Source of the DNA: Uloborus plumipes | Taxonomy: Eukaryota > Arthropoda > Arachnida > Araneae > Uloboridae | Reading direction: 5' to 3' | Assembly (NCBI GenBank): GCA_038373865.1 | Contig: JAXGGA010001578.1 | Coordinates: forward strand, 83,251 to 147,250 | Length of the DNA: 64,000 bases | Shown: one piece after another, positions 47,210-57,099 of the stretch | Numbering within the stretch: the first letter of the stretch is position 1 | How the letters are laid out: each line of letters begins with the position of its first letter | Program-made: the position numbers and the translations under genes | Notes under the pieces: generated by a model | Databases searched by the model: none | What the model saw: the letters and a program-made list of their open reading frames with translations, nothing else | Told to the model about the DNA's origin: nothing

Positions 47210-49130
47210 TTTTTAGCTGGAGCCATTTTCCTAACTTAGTGAATGTAGGGATATGCATTTAAGTGGTCTGTATCCACGTTACCTCCATATAGTGAGAAAA
47301 TTATTTTACAACAAATTTCGGTCAAATATTCCTTTGTAACATCTTCCATCGTAACATTATGAAAAGGCAATCCTAATCGCTTAGACTATCAGATTTTATA
47401 AAAATTTTGAAAAGAGGGTTTACTTTTGTGGTATAAGAGCCAATATTTAAAAAAGTGCCAATTTGAAGTTGCAGTTTTCTGAAAAAAAAATTTTTTTTCA
47501 GAAAAAAACTAATATTGGATTTTAAGTCTAAATTGGGTCTAAATGCAAGAAAATAAAAGGGGGGAGGTCAAGGAAGTTATTTACCCCCTCCTTAGATTAC
47601 TCACTTTTAAGCTGTTACAGATCTGATGAATGTTACAGATCTGATGTTAATATGAGCTACATATTTGAGTTTATGCTTTCAGTATTCGTTAACATCTCTA
47701 AATATGATATTTCCTTGCATTTTTAACACAGAATTAAGATAATTATATTAAAATATATATATTAGGCTAAAAAGTCAAATTTCATTATAAAAAAGCATTT
47801 CTTGGAAATAAAAATGAGCGATAAGGTTTTTAGATAAAATAAATTATGAGATTCCGAAATCCAAGCTAATAAAACATTTGTTTTGTTTTGAAACAACACA
47901 CAACTTTTTCAACACACAACTCTGCTGCTAGCTTTTCTTTAATTAGTTGCAGGAAATTTAATTTCTTGATCAGAAATTCAAATTTAACATGCTAGTTATT
48001 ATCTAGTTATTTAACGAAGTTATGAGAAATTGAAGCACCAAAAAATAAATAAATAAATAAATAAAATAATAATAATTAATTAACTTAATTTCTGCAGTGT
48101 CACTTTTTCTTATTTTACTAACTTCTATTGTAAGGTCATACAAACCACAAATAAGCAATTGTACTAAAAACTCATTGCTTTTCGTTTTTTAAGAACAAAA
48201 ATATTCAATATATGGCTGAAACCTATGATTTTTGCTTTTTATAATTCTGAAACGTATGAGTTAGTTCTGTAACATATTCGCTGTTTTTCAATGTTACCGC
48301 TCTGACTGTTACCGATCTGACAAACTGACAAAGTTTTTTTTTTATTTCCGAATCGATCGCACTAAACTAAAATCAAACACGTGGTTTTTTCACTTGTAAT
48401 AAAGGACTATACTTGTATATAAAATAATTTTTAAAATAATAAAAACTGCGCATTTTAGAGCGTGTTAACGATCTGATGACTCAAATGACACACATTTTAT
48501 AAAATCACTTTAAAAAATCTTACATACAATTTTAGATGCAGAAATGCAAATTTTTAATTACGATTCGATAAAACATCCCACCAGGTACTCAGTATCACGT
48601 GGTATAGGTGCAGGAAATGATTTTGGGAGCCTAAACATAGATCGAAAGTTATTGTTACCACTCTGATGGTGGAACTTGGGACACGCTTATTTCGCATCGG
48701 CTAGAAAATCAGAAATCGATTAAAACAAAAATGAAGTAAAATAGTAACAAAGGGGTAAAAATAGAATCGTTTTTCGTGCAAGTGCGTTTTTTTGGGAAGT
48801 TAGAAAGTGTGCATGACCTGTTTGCATGCTAAGCTTTGCTACTGGGGACACGTTACAGATCTGATTTTTGATGTATAAAAACAATATTTTCTGAAGAAAA
48901 AAAAATTTTTTTTCCTGATGTTATTAGATGAAATGAAAGCAGAACCTTGTCTTCTTTCTGTGGAAAATTATTTTTTTAACTAGTTATTGAAATACTAGTG
49001 GAAATTCACTTGGGACTCAAATTGGCACTTTTCTAAATATTAGCTCATAACGCACTGGTGGTGTCACACCGTGTCTCTGTCTATGCGTGAACAAAAGGTA
49101 AATTTTTGCAAGCTTCTCTCCGATTTGAAT
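47210..49130. other. Interior of the 7.7-kb element, AT-rich, no recognised gene
   Basis: No coding segment was recognised. Odd local features are several GTTACAGATCTGATG phrases (about 47615, 47635, 48850) with relatives GTTACCGATCTGAC and GTTACCACTCTGATG, and an (AAAT)n run near 48045-48066. Confidence 0.4.
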
Positions 49131-49793
49131 GGCTTGAATGTCACAAACTTTATCGAACTGTGTAGCCAAACTTCATTAAAATATTCTTAGATGAATAATA
49201 CAGTAAAAGAATTAAAATACCTATATCATCCACAACTACTGTCACATGTTTCTGGGATAGTTTTACAGCTTCTTTAATGATCATCGTGTCTGCGCCACCT
49301 TCCGCAGGAATCGACATCGCCTTTCAAAACAACTCGCCAGTATGTTGACGAAACGTTGTTTGTTCATAGAATTGGAAATAAATTTGTCTTCTTTTTTTTC
49401 AAACTATAGGAATTTTCTTCAAATATTACTTTAACTGTTGATTTCTTCATGCGTAATCTGTGCGCCAGATCTTTTATGTTGGGTTTCTTATACCCATCTA
49501 ATACTATGGTCACTTTTCCATATCTTATATGAACATACGCTCGTGTTGACTTATAACATCTTTAAATGTTGCAGAAGCAGACCATGGTAATGGGTGAACT
49601 AATACACCTCCATCAAGAACGTAGGAAATACTCTAATACAAATGTATCGTATTGACATTCAAGGTATACTTTACCAATAAAGATTTATCTGTTTTTCTCA
49701 TTTTCTGAGTACTACAGTCAACTAGTGCAGTTGGTGGAATAGATGATTCGTAGCTGAAAAATTCACTTGCTTCTCGAGCGCTATTGTCTAAAG

Positions 49794-51553
49794 CAGGGGT
49801 GGCCAACCTTTCTAGGAAGAGTGCCACTATCTAGAGAGAAAAATCTCAGCGTGCCACATTGTATTTTTCCAAAAAATTGAAAATTTTTAAAAAGTTAAAA
49901 ATAGGTTATTTGTTGACTATGTAATTTTTCTCCAAGTAAAACATTTTTTCGCTTAAATATGAGTAATTGAAATTAAAATGATAGTAAAGATAAAACAATT
50001 TCGAACTTAAAAGTTATCGTTAATGAACCTTTTGATAGGTTCTGTCAACTGGGTTATGTTTAAAATAGAAAAATAACATGAAGCATTCTATTCAAAAAAT
50101 TAAGCAGTCTGTACTCAATGAAGTTTACGAGTCTGTATCTTTTTTACCAAGTCTTCAATTTTTGGATCAGTTCTTGAGAATCCTAAGAAGTTAATGTTCA
50201 ACGGTATTTAGAATTTTATGCATTCACAGCAAAAAAAAAAAAAAACTGTTTAGAAATGCATTTTGAACCAAATCTATAACAGCAGTAGACGGCTAAAGTG
50301 TGTGAATGTGAAAAAAAAATTGTTGATACAAACTTCCAAACTTTCTGTTGAAGTAAGCTCTTATATTTGATTGCCAATGCAAAAGGTCAGTAATTCCAAA
50401 TTGGAAGTAGTGTCTTGCTGAGAAATAGACAATGAATTTGAAAAGATCAGCATTTTTTTATCATCTTGAAAATCATGAAGCCTAACACTGAATGAATACT
50501 CAAAATAGGTGTAAAGTTTTCTCCATATATCATTGGAAAATTATTAAATTTGGGTTGCTACTTTCAGTATTAGTTTTAATTGTTTTATTCTTTTTTCTCC
50601 AAAGTAGAGATAAAGAAACTGAAGTTTCATTATAAAAGAATCTAGATGATCTATACTGGTTTGGGAAACTTTTTCTGTACAATCTTAAGTTTAAATTACT
50701 TAAGCGCCTGATGATAAGAAATGAAATAGCTAAATTCAATTGCTATTCTTCATTCCTAAGAATCAAAATCTCATTGTTTTCTTTCCAGATATTTTAAAAA
50801 ACACATTCTCTAAAATTCTAAACTCTTATGACTATTTTTCCTTTGGATAGCTATCGCACATTTCAATGATGGAGTATCTTGCCATAGTCTTCTCTTTCTC
50901 CTGGAAAAGTTCACAAAACATTCAGAGCTCTAATTCGTAGTTTGTTGATACAATGAACTCTACAGGGTCACACACAGAAGAAAAGTCTCATTCCTTGGCA
51001 AGGAGTTAGTGATAGATAATTCAATGAAACTTTTGAAGCTTTTTTCCCAAATAATTTCAAGTGAAGTAACAAAAACAATTTAAGGGTCTTCATTTGTGCA
51101 AACATACCGGATTTTGTCCAATCTGGTTTCTTAATTTTAGTTGCAGAGTTAACTTTTTTTTTTTTTTGAAATTTCATCACCCCGTAGATGAAACTATTGT
51201 ACATCAAGAATCCATTCTGTAGCGTCGAAAGTTTCATTCGTGTTAAGAACAAATATGCTTTACAAAGCCTTGTCTGTAGTGTCATAGCTTTCGTTGGATG
51301 TCCGAAACTAACGATAAGTACTTTGCAATATTGTTGTTTAGACAATTTGTAAGCCAGCCTCTTGACACTTACGACACATAATCGTCATAATATCATTATA
51401 TTTATCAGTGTAAGGGTTTTAGTTTTTATCAATATTTTGAGATCGACATATTTTTTCTCAATTTTAGAATTTTTTCAAAAATTCTTCGCGTGGCACTGTC
51501 ACTGCTCTGCCGTGCAACTTTGTGGCACGCGTGCCGCGGGTTGGCCACCCCTG
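49794..51553 (-). mobile_element. 1.76-kb hAT element, CAGGGGTGGCCAACC ends, perfect 8-bp duplication
   Basis: The left end CAGGGGTGGCCAACC and right end GGTTGGCCACCCCTG are perfect inverted repeats. GTCTAAAG flanks both sides (49786-49793 and 51554-51561), the 8-bp duplication expected of hAT. Minus-strand fragments such as FLIIRRLSNLNLRLYRKSF (about 50720-50670) and ETSVSLSLLW recall the LNLRLQGK ... F--KL-LW region of GTF2IRD2/ZBED-type hAT transposases. The frame is broken, so the copy is defective. It interrupts the pseudogene at 46870-52020. Confidence 0.85.
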
Positions 51554-52280
51554 GTCTAAAGAGTTACAGGCAAGCATCTTCTGTGTTAAGAGATGTGGAT
51601 CTACGTAGTGGAGTCTCAGGGCAAAAATAATTCCTTTTGTCAGTACTTTTATTGTTACTGCTTGGTCTAATTTCAGTAATGTTTGATCTTTAAAACACTT
51701 GCTGGTGAGTTTATCTTGGATGTTTCTTCCAATGACATCAGCATTTCTGCAGTAACTTAACTTTTGCCATTCGTTAATCCGTTAAAAATGTTACATAAAC
51801 GGTTTGAAAGAACAGCAAATAGATTGTGGTCAACGAAGGATCGCATTACCTTTTTTATATATTTAAAATCTCTTGCCATCCTTACATCTGTCAAATCTGT
51901 ATTCTGTTCACTACCAATGCGTGAAGCATTGGTCAGAAAGTTTAGTGAACATGTTATTTCACTGTAACTAGAATGGCTCAAAATCGAAGCTGCACGAGGA
52001 ATTGCTTTACCATTTTTCATCTATTTCACCTTTAACATTTCTTGAAACCTCCCATGAATATCCATTTTCAATGAGAAAGATGGCAACCAAAAAAAAAAAA
52101 AAACTCATTTCGCACGACAGTACAGGTGCATATTTTTAGAATCTTCACTATTTATATGTCAGATATTATATTCCTTTTTAGCATGAAATTCCCTTTCATT
52201 TGATACCAAACATTTTTTTTTGAATTTTTTTCGGATTTTTCAAGATGGCGGCCGAAAAAAACCACATTTTGCACGACAGT

Positions 52281-52453
52281 CAGGGACATCATTTCAAGTT
52301 TTTTCAGGGGGGGGGGGGGCAAAGGGTCCAAACACAATGCAATTTCACCGGAAAACATCAAAAACCACGCCCACTTATATGTAAATACATTGATTTCTCA
52401 AAGCCGGGGGGGGGGGCAATTGACCCCCCTGCCCCCCCTAAATGACGGGCCTG
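52281..52453. mobile_element. 173-bp hAT MITE with perfect 8-bp duplication
   Basis: ACGACAGT at 52273-52280 is repeated at 52454-52461. The left end is CAGGGACATCATTT and the right end, reverse-complemented, CAGGCCCGTCATTTAGGGGG. Two G-runs and a CCCCCCTGCCCCCCC segment lie inside. It is inserted in a tandem unit of the right arm of the 7.7-kb element. A partial relative is at 27470-27580. Confidence 0.85.
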
Positions 52454-53128
52454 ACGACAGTACGGGTGCATATTTTTATATTTTTAGTATTTTCACTTCA
52501 CTTCAAATATCCTATAAATTTTATTCCTTTTCAGCTTGGAATTTCCTTTCATTTGATACCGCACATAATGTTTTTGAATTTTTCAAATTTTTTTATGATT
52601 TTTCAAGATGGCGGCCTAAAAAACATATTTGTCCCATTAGTATGGATGTATACTTTTAGTATATTCATTAGGAGCCTGTTACCTACCATTTTTAACAAGT
52701 GTTGTTTCTGTTGCAATTTGTTCGACCCCTAACACTATTTCTACTGGACTAAAAATGCGATCAATTACATTTATGATATTCTAATCACGATTACAGACAA
52801 AAATTTACTACACGCACACTAGGGTGGTTCAAAAATTTTTTTTTTTGCAACGGATCAAGGCTCACCCTATTCTTTTTTTTACTCAATTATGTATAAGATC
52901 ACTCTCTTTAAATTTCTGCATTCTACTTCTATTGGAAGAAGGTGCTCAAACACCCTTCATTTTTACGCTTTATCGTAATTTTTCAATTTCCGACTGACTA
53001 AAGATACCATTAGTTTGACTAAAGAGACCATTTTCTTACAAAAGAATTTTTTTCAATTGTTTTGATTTTCCAACACATAAATATTACTCAAAACAGTTAG
53101 AAAGTTTCTTAATCATTTGAACCTATAC

Positions 53129-54146
53129 ATGAGTCATTCCATGTCAAGTGAACTAGTGGTCCCCACCCGACTATCTTCGATTGGAATTAGATTTTAGAGG
53201 TGTTCGTTAGTATAACTAGAAAAAAGATTTTTTTCTATCAGAATATTTTCCCTCCTCATATTAACAACCAAATGTACTTTAAGTTCCGAAAAATACTAGG
53301 CTTCCAGTGTAATAAAATTTTCTGCATTCTTAGCCATAATTAGGCTAAGAATTATTAAAATGAATGTATATGATAATATAATATGAATTAAAATTAAATA
53401 ATAAGGCCATAATTAGGCCAATTCTTCAGAACTGGCAGTATTTCAAGCTAATTTTTTCATCCTTATCTGGAAGAACACCATCGGGAAAAAAAAAAAGTCA
53501 TTTTGATAAGAAAAAATATGTTCTTTCTACTGGTGTCAACGAAAAAATGGTGGAAGGTGACAAACCTGAGCTATAACGAGTTGAAAACAGGCAATTTTTC
53601 ATGAGAGGGACTTTGGTCAACACTTTGGATGATAATACCTTTTAAAAAATCAATATTTAAGCTCTGCAGCTGTAAAACATTAAAAACAAGTATTTGGACA
53701 ATAAAACTACAAAGTACGAACCTTGAATTTCTATGGTTAAAAATTTATGACAATCTAAAATCCAGGAAAAAATTTGCCCACCGCTTTTTTTCACAAGTTT
53801 ATATGTATGCTATACAAAATCTAATAAGCTCAATCTCAGAAAAATACTGGAAAGTATTTACAACCAAAAGTACTTTAAGCTCCAAAAATATTACGCTTGC
53901 AGTGTGATAAAATTTTCGGCAACCTTAATCTAAACATTGCAACTCGTTTCACGAAGCTGATCAGCCAATTTGGACCACAATTTTGGCGCGAATCCTAGAT
54001 CCTCCCGATTTGGATCTTGGAAATTAAAAATTTACAAAAGTTAGTTTCAAAGTTATGTCTAGACTTCTGTAAAATCTAATCTAAATCGGAGATGGTCGGG
54101 TGGGGACTATTTGAAAAATAGGTCCAGTTGACGTGGAATGACTCAT
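53129..54146. mobile_element. 1.0-kb inverted-repeat element, ATGAGTCATTCCAYGTCAA ends
   Basis: The left end is ATGAGTCATTCCATGTCAAG and the right end, reverse-complemented, ATGAGTCATTCCACGTCAAC. Inward both have GTCCCCACCCGACYATCTYC and a TAGATTTTA-type phrase. A direct repeat inside (53264-53337 and about 53859-53930, TACTTTAAG-TCC-AAAAATA) shows internal duplication. No target duplication is certain and no gene was recognised. Confidence 0.7.
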
Positions 54147-54439
54147 AATATATACAGGGTGAATTTGACCAAATCTTGATTGTGACACGTTGTGACACAC
54201 ATAATCAGATAATATAGAAGCACATGTGCACGCCGTGCGTGGATACATTTGCAGCTGTGCAGATACATTTGCTGTGGATCTGTTCTTCACCCAATAATTG
54301 TTCATTAATATCATTATTAAACATTGATTATCTTCCAAATCTGTAGATAAATTAATGAATAAGTTCCTTTTGCTTTTATAAATACATAACTAAAAACAAA
54401 AGGCATTGTCTTTACTAAAAATTTTACCTACACACTATA

Positions 54440-54614
54440 CAGTAGAGTCTCGATAACTCAAAGCCTTATAACTTGAATACTTCTTTTCAAACTAAAAGTT
54501 TTTACTGAGCCACAAACTCTTGAGAAGGCAGTAGCAACTTCCTATCACTCGAACTGCCAATAACTCAAAAGCTTTTAGCCAGTCCCTTAGGACTTAGTTA
54601 TTGAGACTCGACTG
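54440..54614 (-). mobile_element. 175-bp pogo/Tigger-like MITE, copy 2
   Basis: Ends are CAGTAGAGTCTCGATAACTC and, reverse-complemented, CAGTCGAGTCTCAATAACTA, with TA on both sides. The internal sequence matches 1438-1611 in inverted orientation (GGGAC-GGCTAAAA, GAGTTATTG-AGTTCGAG, TTTGAGTTATCGA). It lies directly next to the 3' region of the Penelope-like element. Confidence 0.8.
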
Positions 54615-54705
54615 TATATTAAATGAAAAATGATCAAATAGGCTTTGTGCTGAACTATATTTGAAGTTAAAAATCAACGTAAATAAAGCACAAATAAGGG
54701 AGAAA

Positions 54706-54752
54706 GTACAGCAAATAGCTATTTCAAGGCTACAATGGAGCCCCTTCATCAG
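54706..54752 (-). ncRNA. Hammerhead-ribozyme-like motif downstream of the Penelope-like ORF
   Basis: On the minus strand CTGATGA (54752-54746) is followed by a stem AA-GG-GGCT/AGCC-TT with a CCATTGT loop, then GAAA (54725-54722). A stem ATAGC/GCTGT with loop TATTT follows, then A at 54707 as the nucleotide before the predicted cut. This is the order of a hammerhead: CUGANGA, stem II, GAAA, stem III, UH. One stem III pair is a G-U wobble and stem II has a two-base bulge. I could not find a good stem I, so autonomous activity is doubtful. Confidence 0.55.
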
Positions 54753-54980
54753 TGCAAGAAGCTCAGCAAACAACATGAAAGCTGTAAGAGAACTGAGCGC
54801 GAAGCACGTGTGCCCCGGTATTTATAACAAATGGGCGAGTGCGCTTGAACTCACAACAAAGCGGGAAAACACCGACCAATCAGCGATCAGCGAAACGCCA
54901 GGAGAGCGAAGAAAAGGGGGGAAGGCGGCAAAGGAAAGTAGGGGGAAAAAAAGCGCGGGAGAAAACACTAGAAGACGAAA

Positions 54981-55991
54981 TTATAAAAATTGCTTCCAGA
55001 TGTCAGGGAAAAATGGAACACTGGAAAAATCATTCACCAGAGAATGGGAATTTTTCCAAATATGGTAAGCTTCCCAAAAATCGAGGTCATAAACTGACGA
55101 ACATTTACAAATAATTCTAGCCGAAGAAAAATCAAAGCAGTGACCAGAAGTCCAACAATGCTGAGCAATGGAAGAGCGTGCTAGTTCTTTATGTTTAACA
55201 TAATTTTGATGCTCTTTCAGACGGTGCTTAAGAGGCAGCTTAGTCTGGCCTACATAGCTAAGTCCGCATTTGCAAGAGATGCTATAAATGCCCCAGTTGC
55301 TTTGGCAATCAATGGGATGCTTTAAGTTTGTAAACTTGATTTTGTTCACAGGAGAGAAAGAAATATCGAAACCAAACTTTTTCAAAATCTTTGCAACTTG
55401 ATGACTTGTTTTTGGATAAAAAGGCAAAACAATGGTGTAACCAACCTTAGACTCGGAAACCTTGCTGGAATGAGAGGGCTTTATTAGCCTATTATATATA
55501 GAATCAATAATCTTGGGCGAGTAACCCCGATCAAAAGCCACAGCTTTTAAATAAGAAAGCTCAGTATTTAAAGAACTGGATGAAGAACAGATATTCAAAG
55601 CACGAAACACAAAAGCCTTAAATGAGGCCAACTTTTGGTTTCGAGGATGAGAAGAGTAGTTGTGAGGAGGTAGTGTAACAGCAAAGGGCTTACGATACAC
55701 TGAAGTCATAAAATCGTTATTACTTTTAGTAATCAAAACGTCCAAGAATGAAAGAGAACTTTCCATTTCCATTTCACTAGTGAATTGGATGCAAGGATCG
55801 ATAGAATTAAGAGTGGAAAGTAAAAGCTCATTATTAGCTTGGTTTTGGTCAAGCAAAACAAAGCAATCGTCAACATAACGAACATAGAACGGAAACTTTA
55901 TGGTTTCAAAAAGTTTTACCTCAAAGTAGTGCATATAAATGTCACTTAGAATAGGGCTCAAAAGGTTACCCATCGCTAAACCTTCGGACAT
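54981..55991 (-). CDS. Penelope-like reverse transcriptase C-half plus GIY-YIG endonuclease
   Basis: This frame encodes 336 residues continuing the RT. EGLAMGNLLSPILSDIYM (3-20) and RYVDDCFVLL (38-47), the YVDD box with two catalytic Asp, are intact, as is SFLDVLI (81-87). The C-terminal GIY-YIG nuclease has GIYSI (234-238), CKCGLSYVGQT (240-250), Arg and His in KHRLKEH (255-261) and an Glu-containing FWEAYHI (305-311). Cys and His residues around (C240, C242, H278, C279, H284) fit the zinc-binding pattern of this nuclease in Penelope-like elements. The nuclease nicks the target and the RT primes there. The frame is open upstream of the Met to about 56033, showing it is the second half of one interrupted gene. 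Confidence 0.9.
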   Translation of the reverse strand: MSEGLAMGNLLSPILSDIYMHYFEVKLFETIKFPFYVRYVDDCFVLLDQNQANNELLLSTLNSIDPCIQFTSEMEMESSLSFLDVLITKSNNDFMTSVYRKPFAVTLPPHNYSSHPRNQKLASFKAFVFRALNICSSSSSLNTELSYLKAVAFDRGYSPKIIDSIYNRLIKPSHSSKVSESKVGYTIVLPFYPKTSHQVAKILKKFGFDISFSPVNKIKFTNLKHPIDCQSNWGIYSISCKCGLSYVGQTKLPLKHRLKEHQNYVKHKELARSSIAQHCWTSGHCFDFSSARIICKCSSVYDLDFWEAYHIWKNSHSLVNDFSSVPFFPDIWKQFL

Positions 55992-56992
55992 GCGATAGTA
56001 AACACCATCAGAGCACGAGTAAGAGAAACAAGTTCATCAACCTCAAAACTAGAAAAATGATGTTCCTGGAGTCTCAATTTGAGACAATCCAGTGCTCCAA
56101 TAACAGGTACATTAGTGAAAAGTGATTTCACGTCAAAAGAAGCCATCGTTACGCCATGAGGCTTAAAGCAACGTAACTTCTGAACAAAGTCAATGGAATT
56201 TTTAACAGTGAAAGAATTGCTGGTCAAAAGAGGAGAAAAAATGGAAACTAAATGCTTAGCAAGTTTGTAAGAAGCCGTGCCAATGTTTGAAACAATTGGC
56301 CTAAGAGGAACGTTTGGTTTATGGACCTTTGGTAAAGCATAAAATCGGGCACAGTGTGCAACAGAAGGAATCAAACACCTTTTTGACGAATCACTCATGA
56401 TAGGAGAAGCCTTCACAATGTTTCTAATTAAGTTGACCTCTTTAGTACTAGGGTCTTTATGAAGTGTCACATATGGACCAACTTCAATTAAATCCTTACA
56501 TTTATCCAAATATGAGCTTTTGTCCAGAATAACAACTTGACCTCCTTTGTCAGCCTTAGTGACTACTATATCAGGATCGGAGCATAAACCTTTTACCGAA
56601 AACTTAGCATGCTTGCTGAAAGTATTTGAAGTCAATTTAGCATTAAAATCCACAGTATTGGCAATGAGATGCCTAATAGAATCCTTTAGAGAAGCAGTAA
56701 GAGCACTAAATCTAAAGGCTTTCTCAATTGGAGCAACCAATTTGGGAAATGAAGGTTTTGAAGAAGAAGCAAAATTGTTATTCAGTTTGAGAGCATTGAG
56801 CTGATCCGAATTCAAGAGCTTGGAAGAAAGATTGAGGACCGCATTCTGATTCACCTTTGGTAAAACATCAGACGAATGATCCACATTATTAGCACAAAGA
56901 TATTTCCACTTTTTCTGAAGAGTAGTCCTATGTTTAAAAGTAGACTGAAGAACCCTATTCCAACTTTTCCTATCAACCGAATCAAAATCCAA
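55976..56992 (-). CDS. Penelope-like reverse transcriptase, N-terminal half
   Basis: This frame encodes 338 residues. NLSSKLLNSDQLNALKLNNN (residues 54-73), ADKGGQVVILD (147-157), ARFYALPKVHKP (215-226), LRPIVSNIGTASYKLAKHL (230-248) and SFDVKSLFTNVP (285-296) are the ordered RT motifs of Penelope-like elements. The SFDV motif carries the first catalytic Asp. The frame leaves homology after ELVSLTRAL; the last ten or so residues are read out of frame. The conserved continuation (TCFSYSCSDGVYYR then MSEGLAMG) is in another frame from about 56033, so one small indel near 56000-56035 separates the two halves. The start at 56992 is only the first Met; the true start may lie further right. The protein would copy element RNA and is inactive unless frameshifted. 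Confidence 0.88.
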   Translation of the reverse strand: MDFDSVDRKSWNRVLQSTFKHRTTLQKKWKYLCANNVDHSSDVLPKVNQNAVLNLSSKLLNSDQLNALKLNNNFASSSKPSFPKLVAPIEKAFRFSALTASLKDSIRHLIANTVDFNAKLTSNTFSKHAKFSVKGLCSDPDIVVTKADKGGQVVILDKSSYLDKCKDLIEVGPYVTLHKDPSTKEVNLIRNIVKASPIMSDSSKRCLIPSVAHCARFYALPKVHKPNVPLRPIVSNIGTASYKLAKHLVSIFSPLLTSNSFTVKNSIDFVQKLRCFKPHGVTMASFDVKSLFTNVPVIGALDCLKLRLQEHHFSSFEVDELVSLTRALMVFTIACPKV

Positions 56993-57099
56993 GTCAGAAT
57001 TCGAAAGTTCTGTATATTGTTTTTTACCTGCAGATAGTTTTGACTTGTGTGCGCAGATACTTTACATTTTATCTTACTATGGTGACACACAATACTATG

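Larger units (their letters stand above)
46870..52020 (-). pseudogene. Decayed gene of an uncharacterised transposon family, split by a hAT element
   Basis: In order on the minus strand: 52020-51757 (ARDFKYIKKVMRSFVDHNLF, then NGLTNG); after a frameshift, 51755-51562 (YCRNADVIGRNIQDKL, ALRLHYVDPHLLTQKMLAC). The hAT element follows, then 49785-49640 (FSYESSIPPTALVDCSTQKM, RKTDKSLLVKY), 49640-49300 (VLDGGVLVHPLPWSASATFK, YGKVTIVLDGYKKPNIKDLA, HRLRM), and near 49300 PAEGGADTMIIKEAVKLSQK with HVTVVVDDIG. At 47200-46880 come LPPTPNAVKYDLYPIHLQFF and a Cys-rich end (KCTCCQYRLPCLLVCKNCC). I recognise this order from an arthropod transposon-like protein with LDGG-LLH, VFDGY, GDADT and a C-terminal Cys cluster. 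The acidic motifs suggest a PIN/FEN-like nuclease fold, which is an inference. It is broken by frameshifts, stops and insertion. Confidence 0.55.
45057..52751 (-). mobile_element. 7.7-kb element with long, internally tandem inverted arms
   Basis: The left arm begins TAGTGCAGTAGAAATA near 45057 and the right arm, reverse-complemented, TAGTCCAGTAGAAATA from 52751. Both continue with GGGGTCGAACAAATTG, then GGTAGGTAACAGGCTCCTAA and AGTATACATCC. Each arm holds three to four units of about 140-150 bp with CCGTACT, TTCGGCCGCCATC, TATCAAATGAAAGGAAATTT and TATTTCAAGTGAAGTGA phrases. No convincing target duplication was seen. Without the nested piggyBac and the two hAT elements the unit is about 4.8 kb. 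A decayed gene lies on the minus strand. Confidence 0.7.

Noticed and set aside
54661..55114. Plus-strand open frames of 91 and 135 codons rich in Lys, Arg and Glu
   Set aside because: They run antisense to the Penelope-like 3' region and show no domain; the GC-richer, A/G-rich stretch explains the openness.
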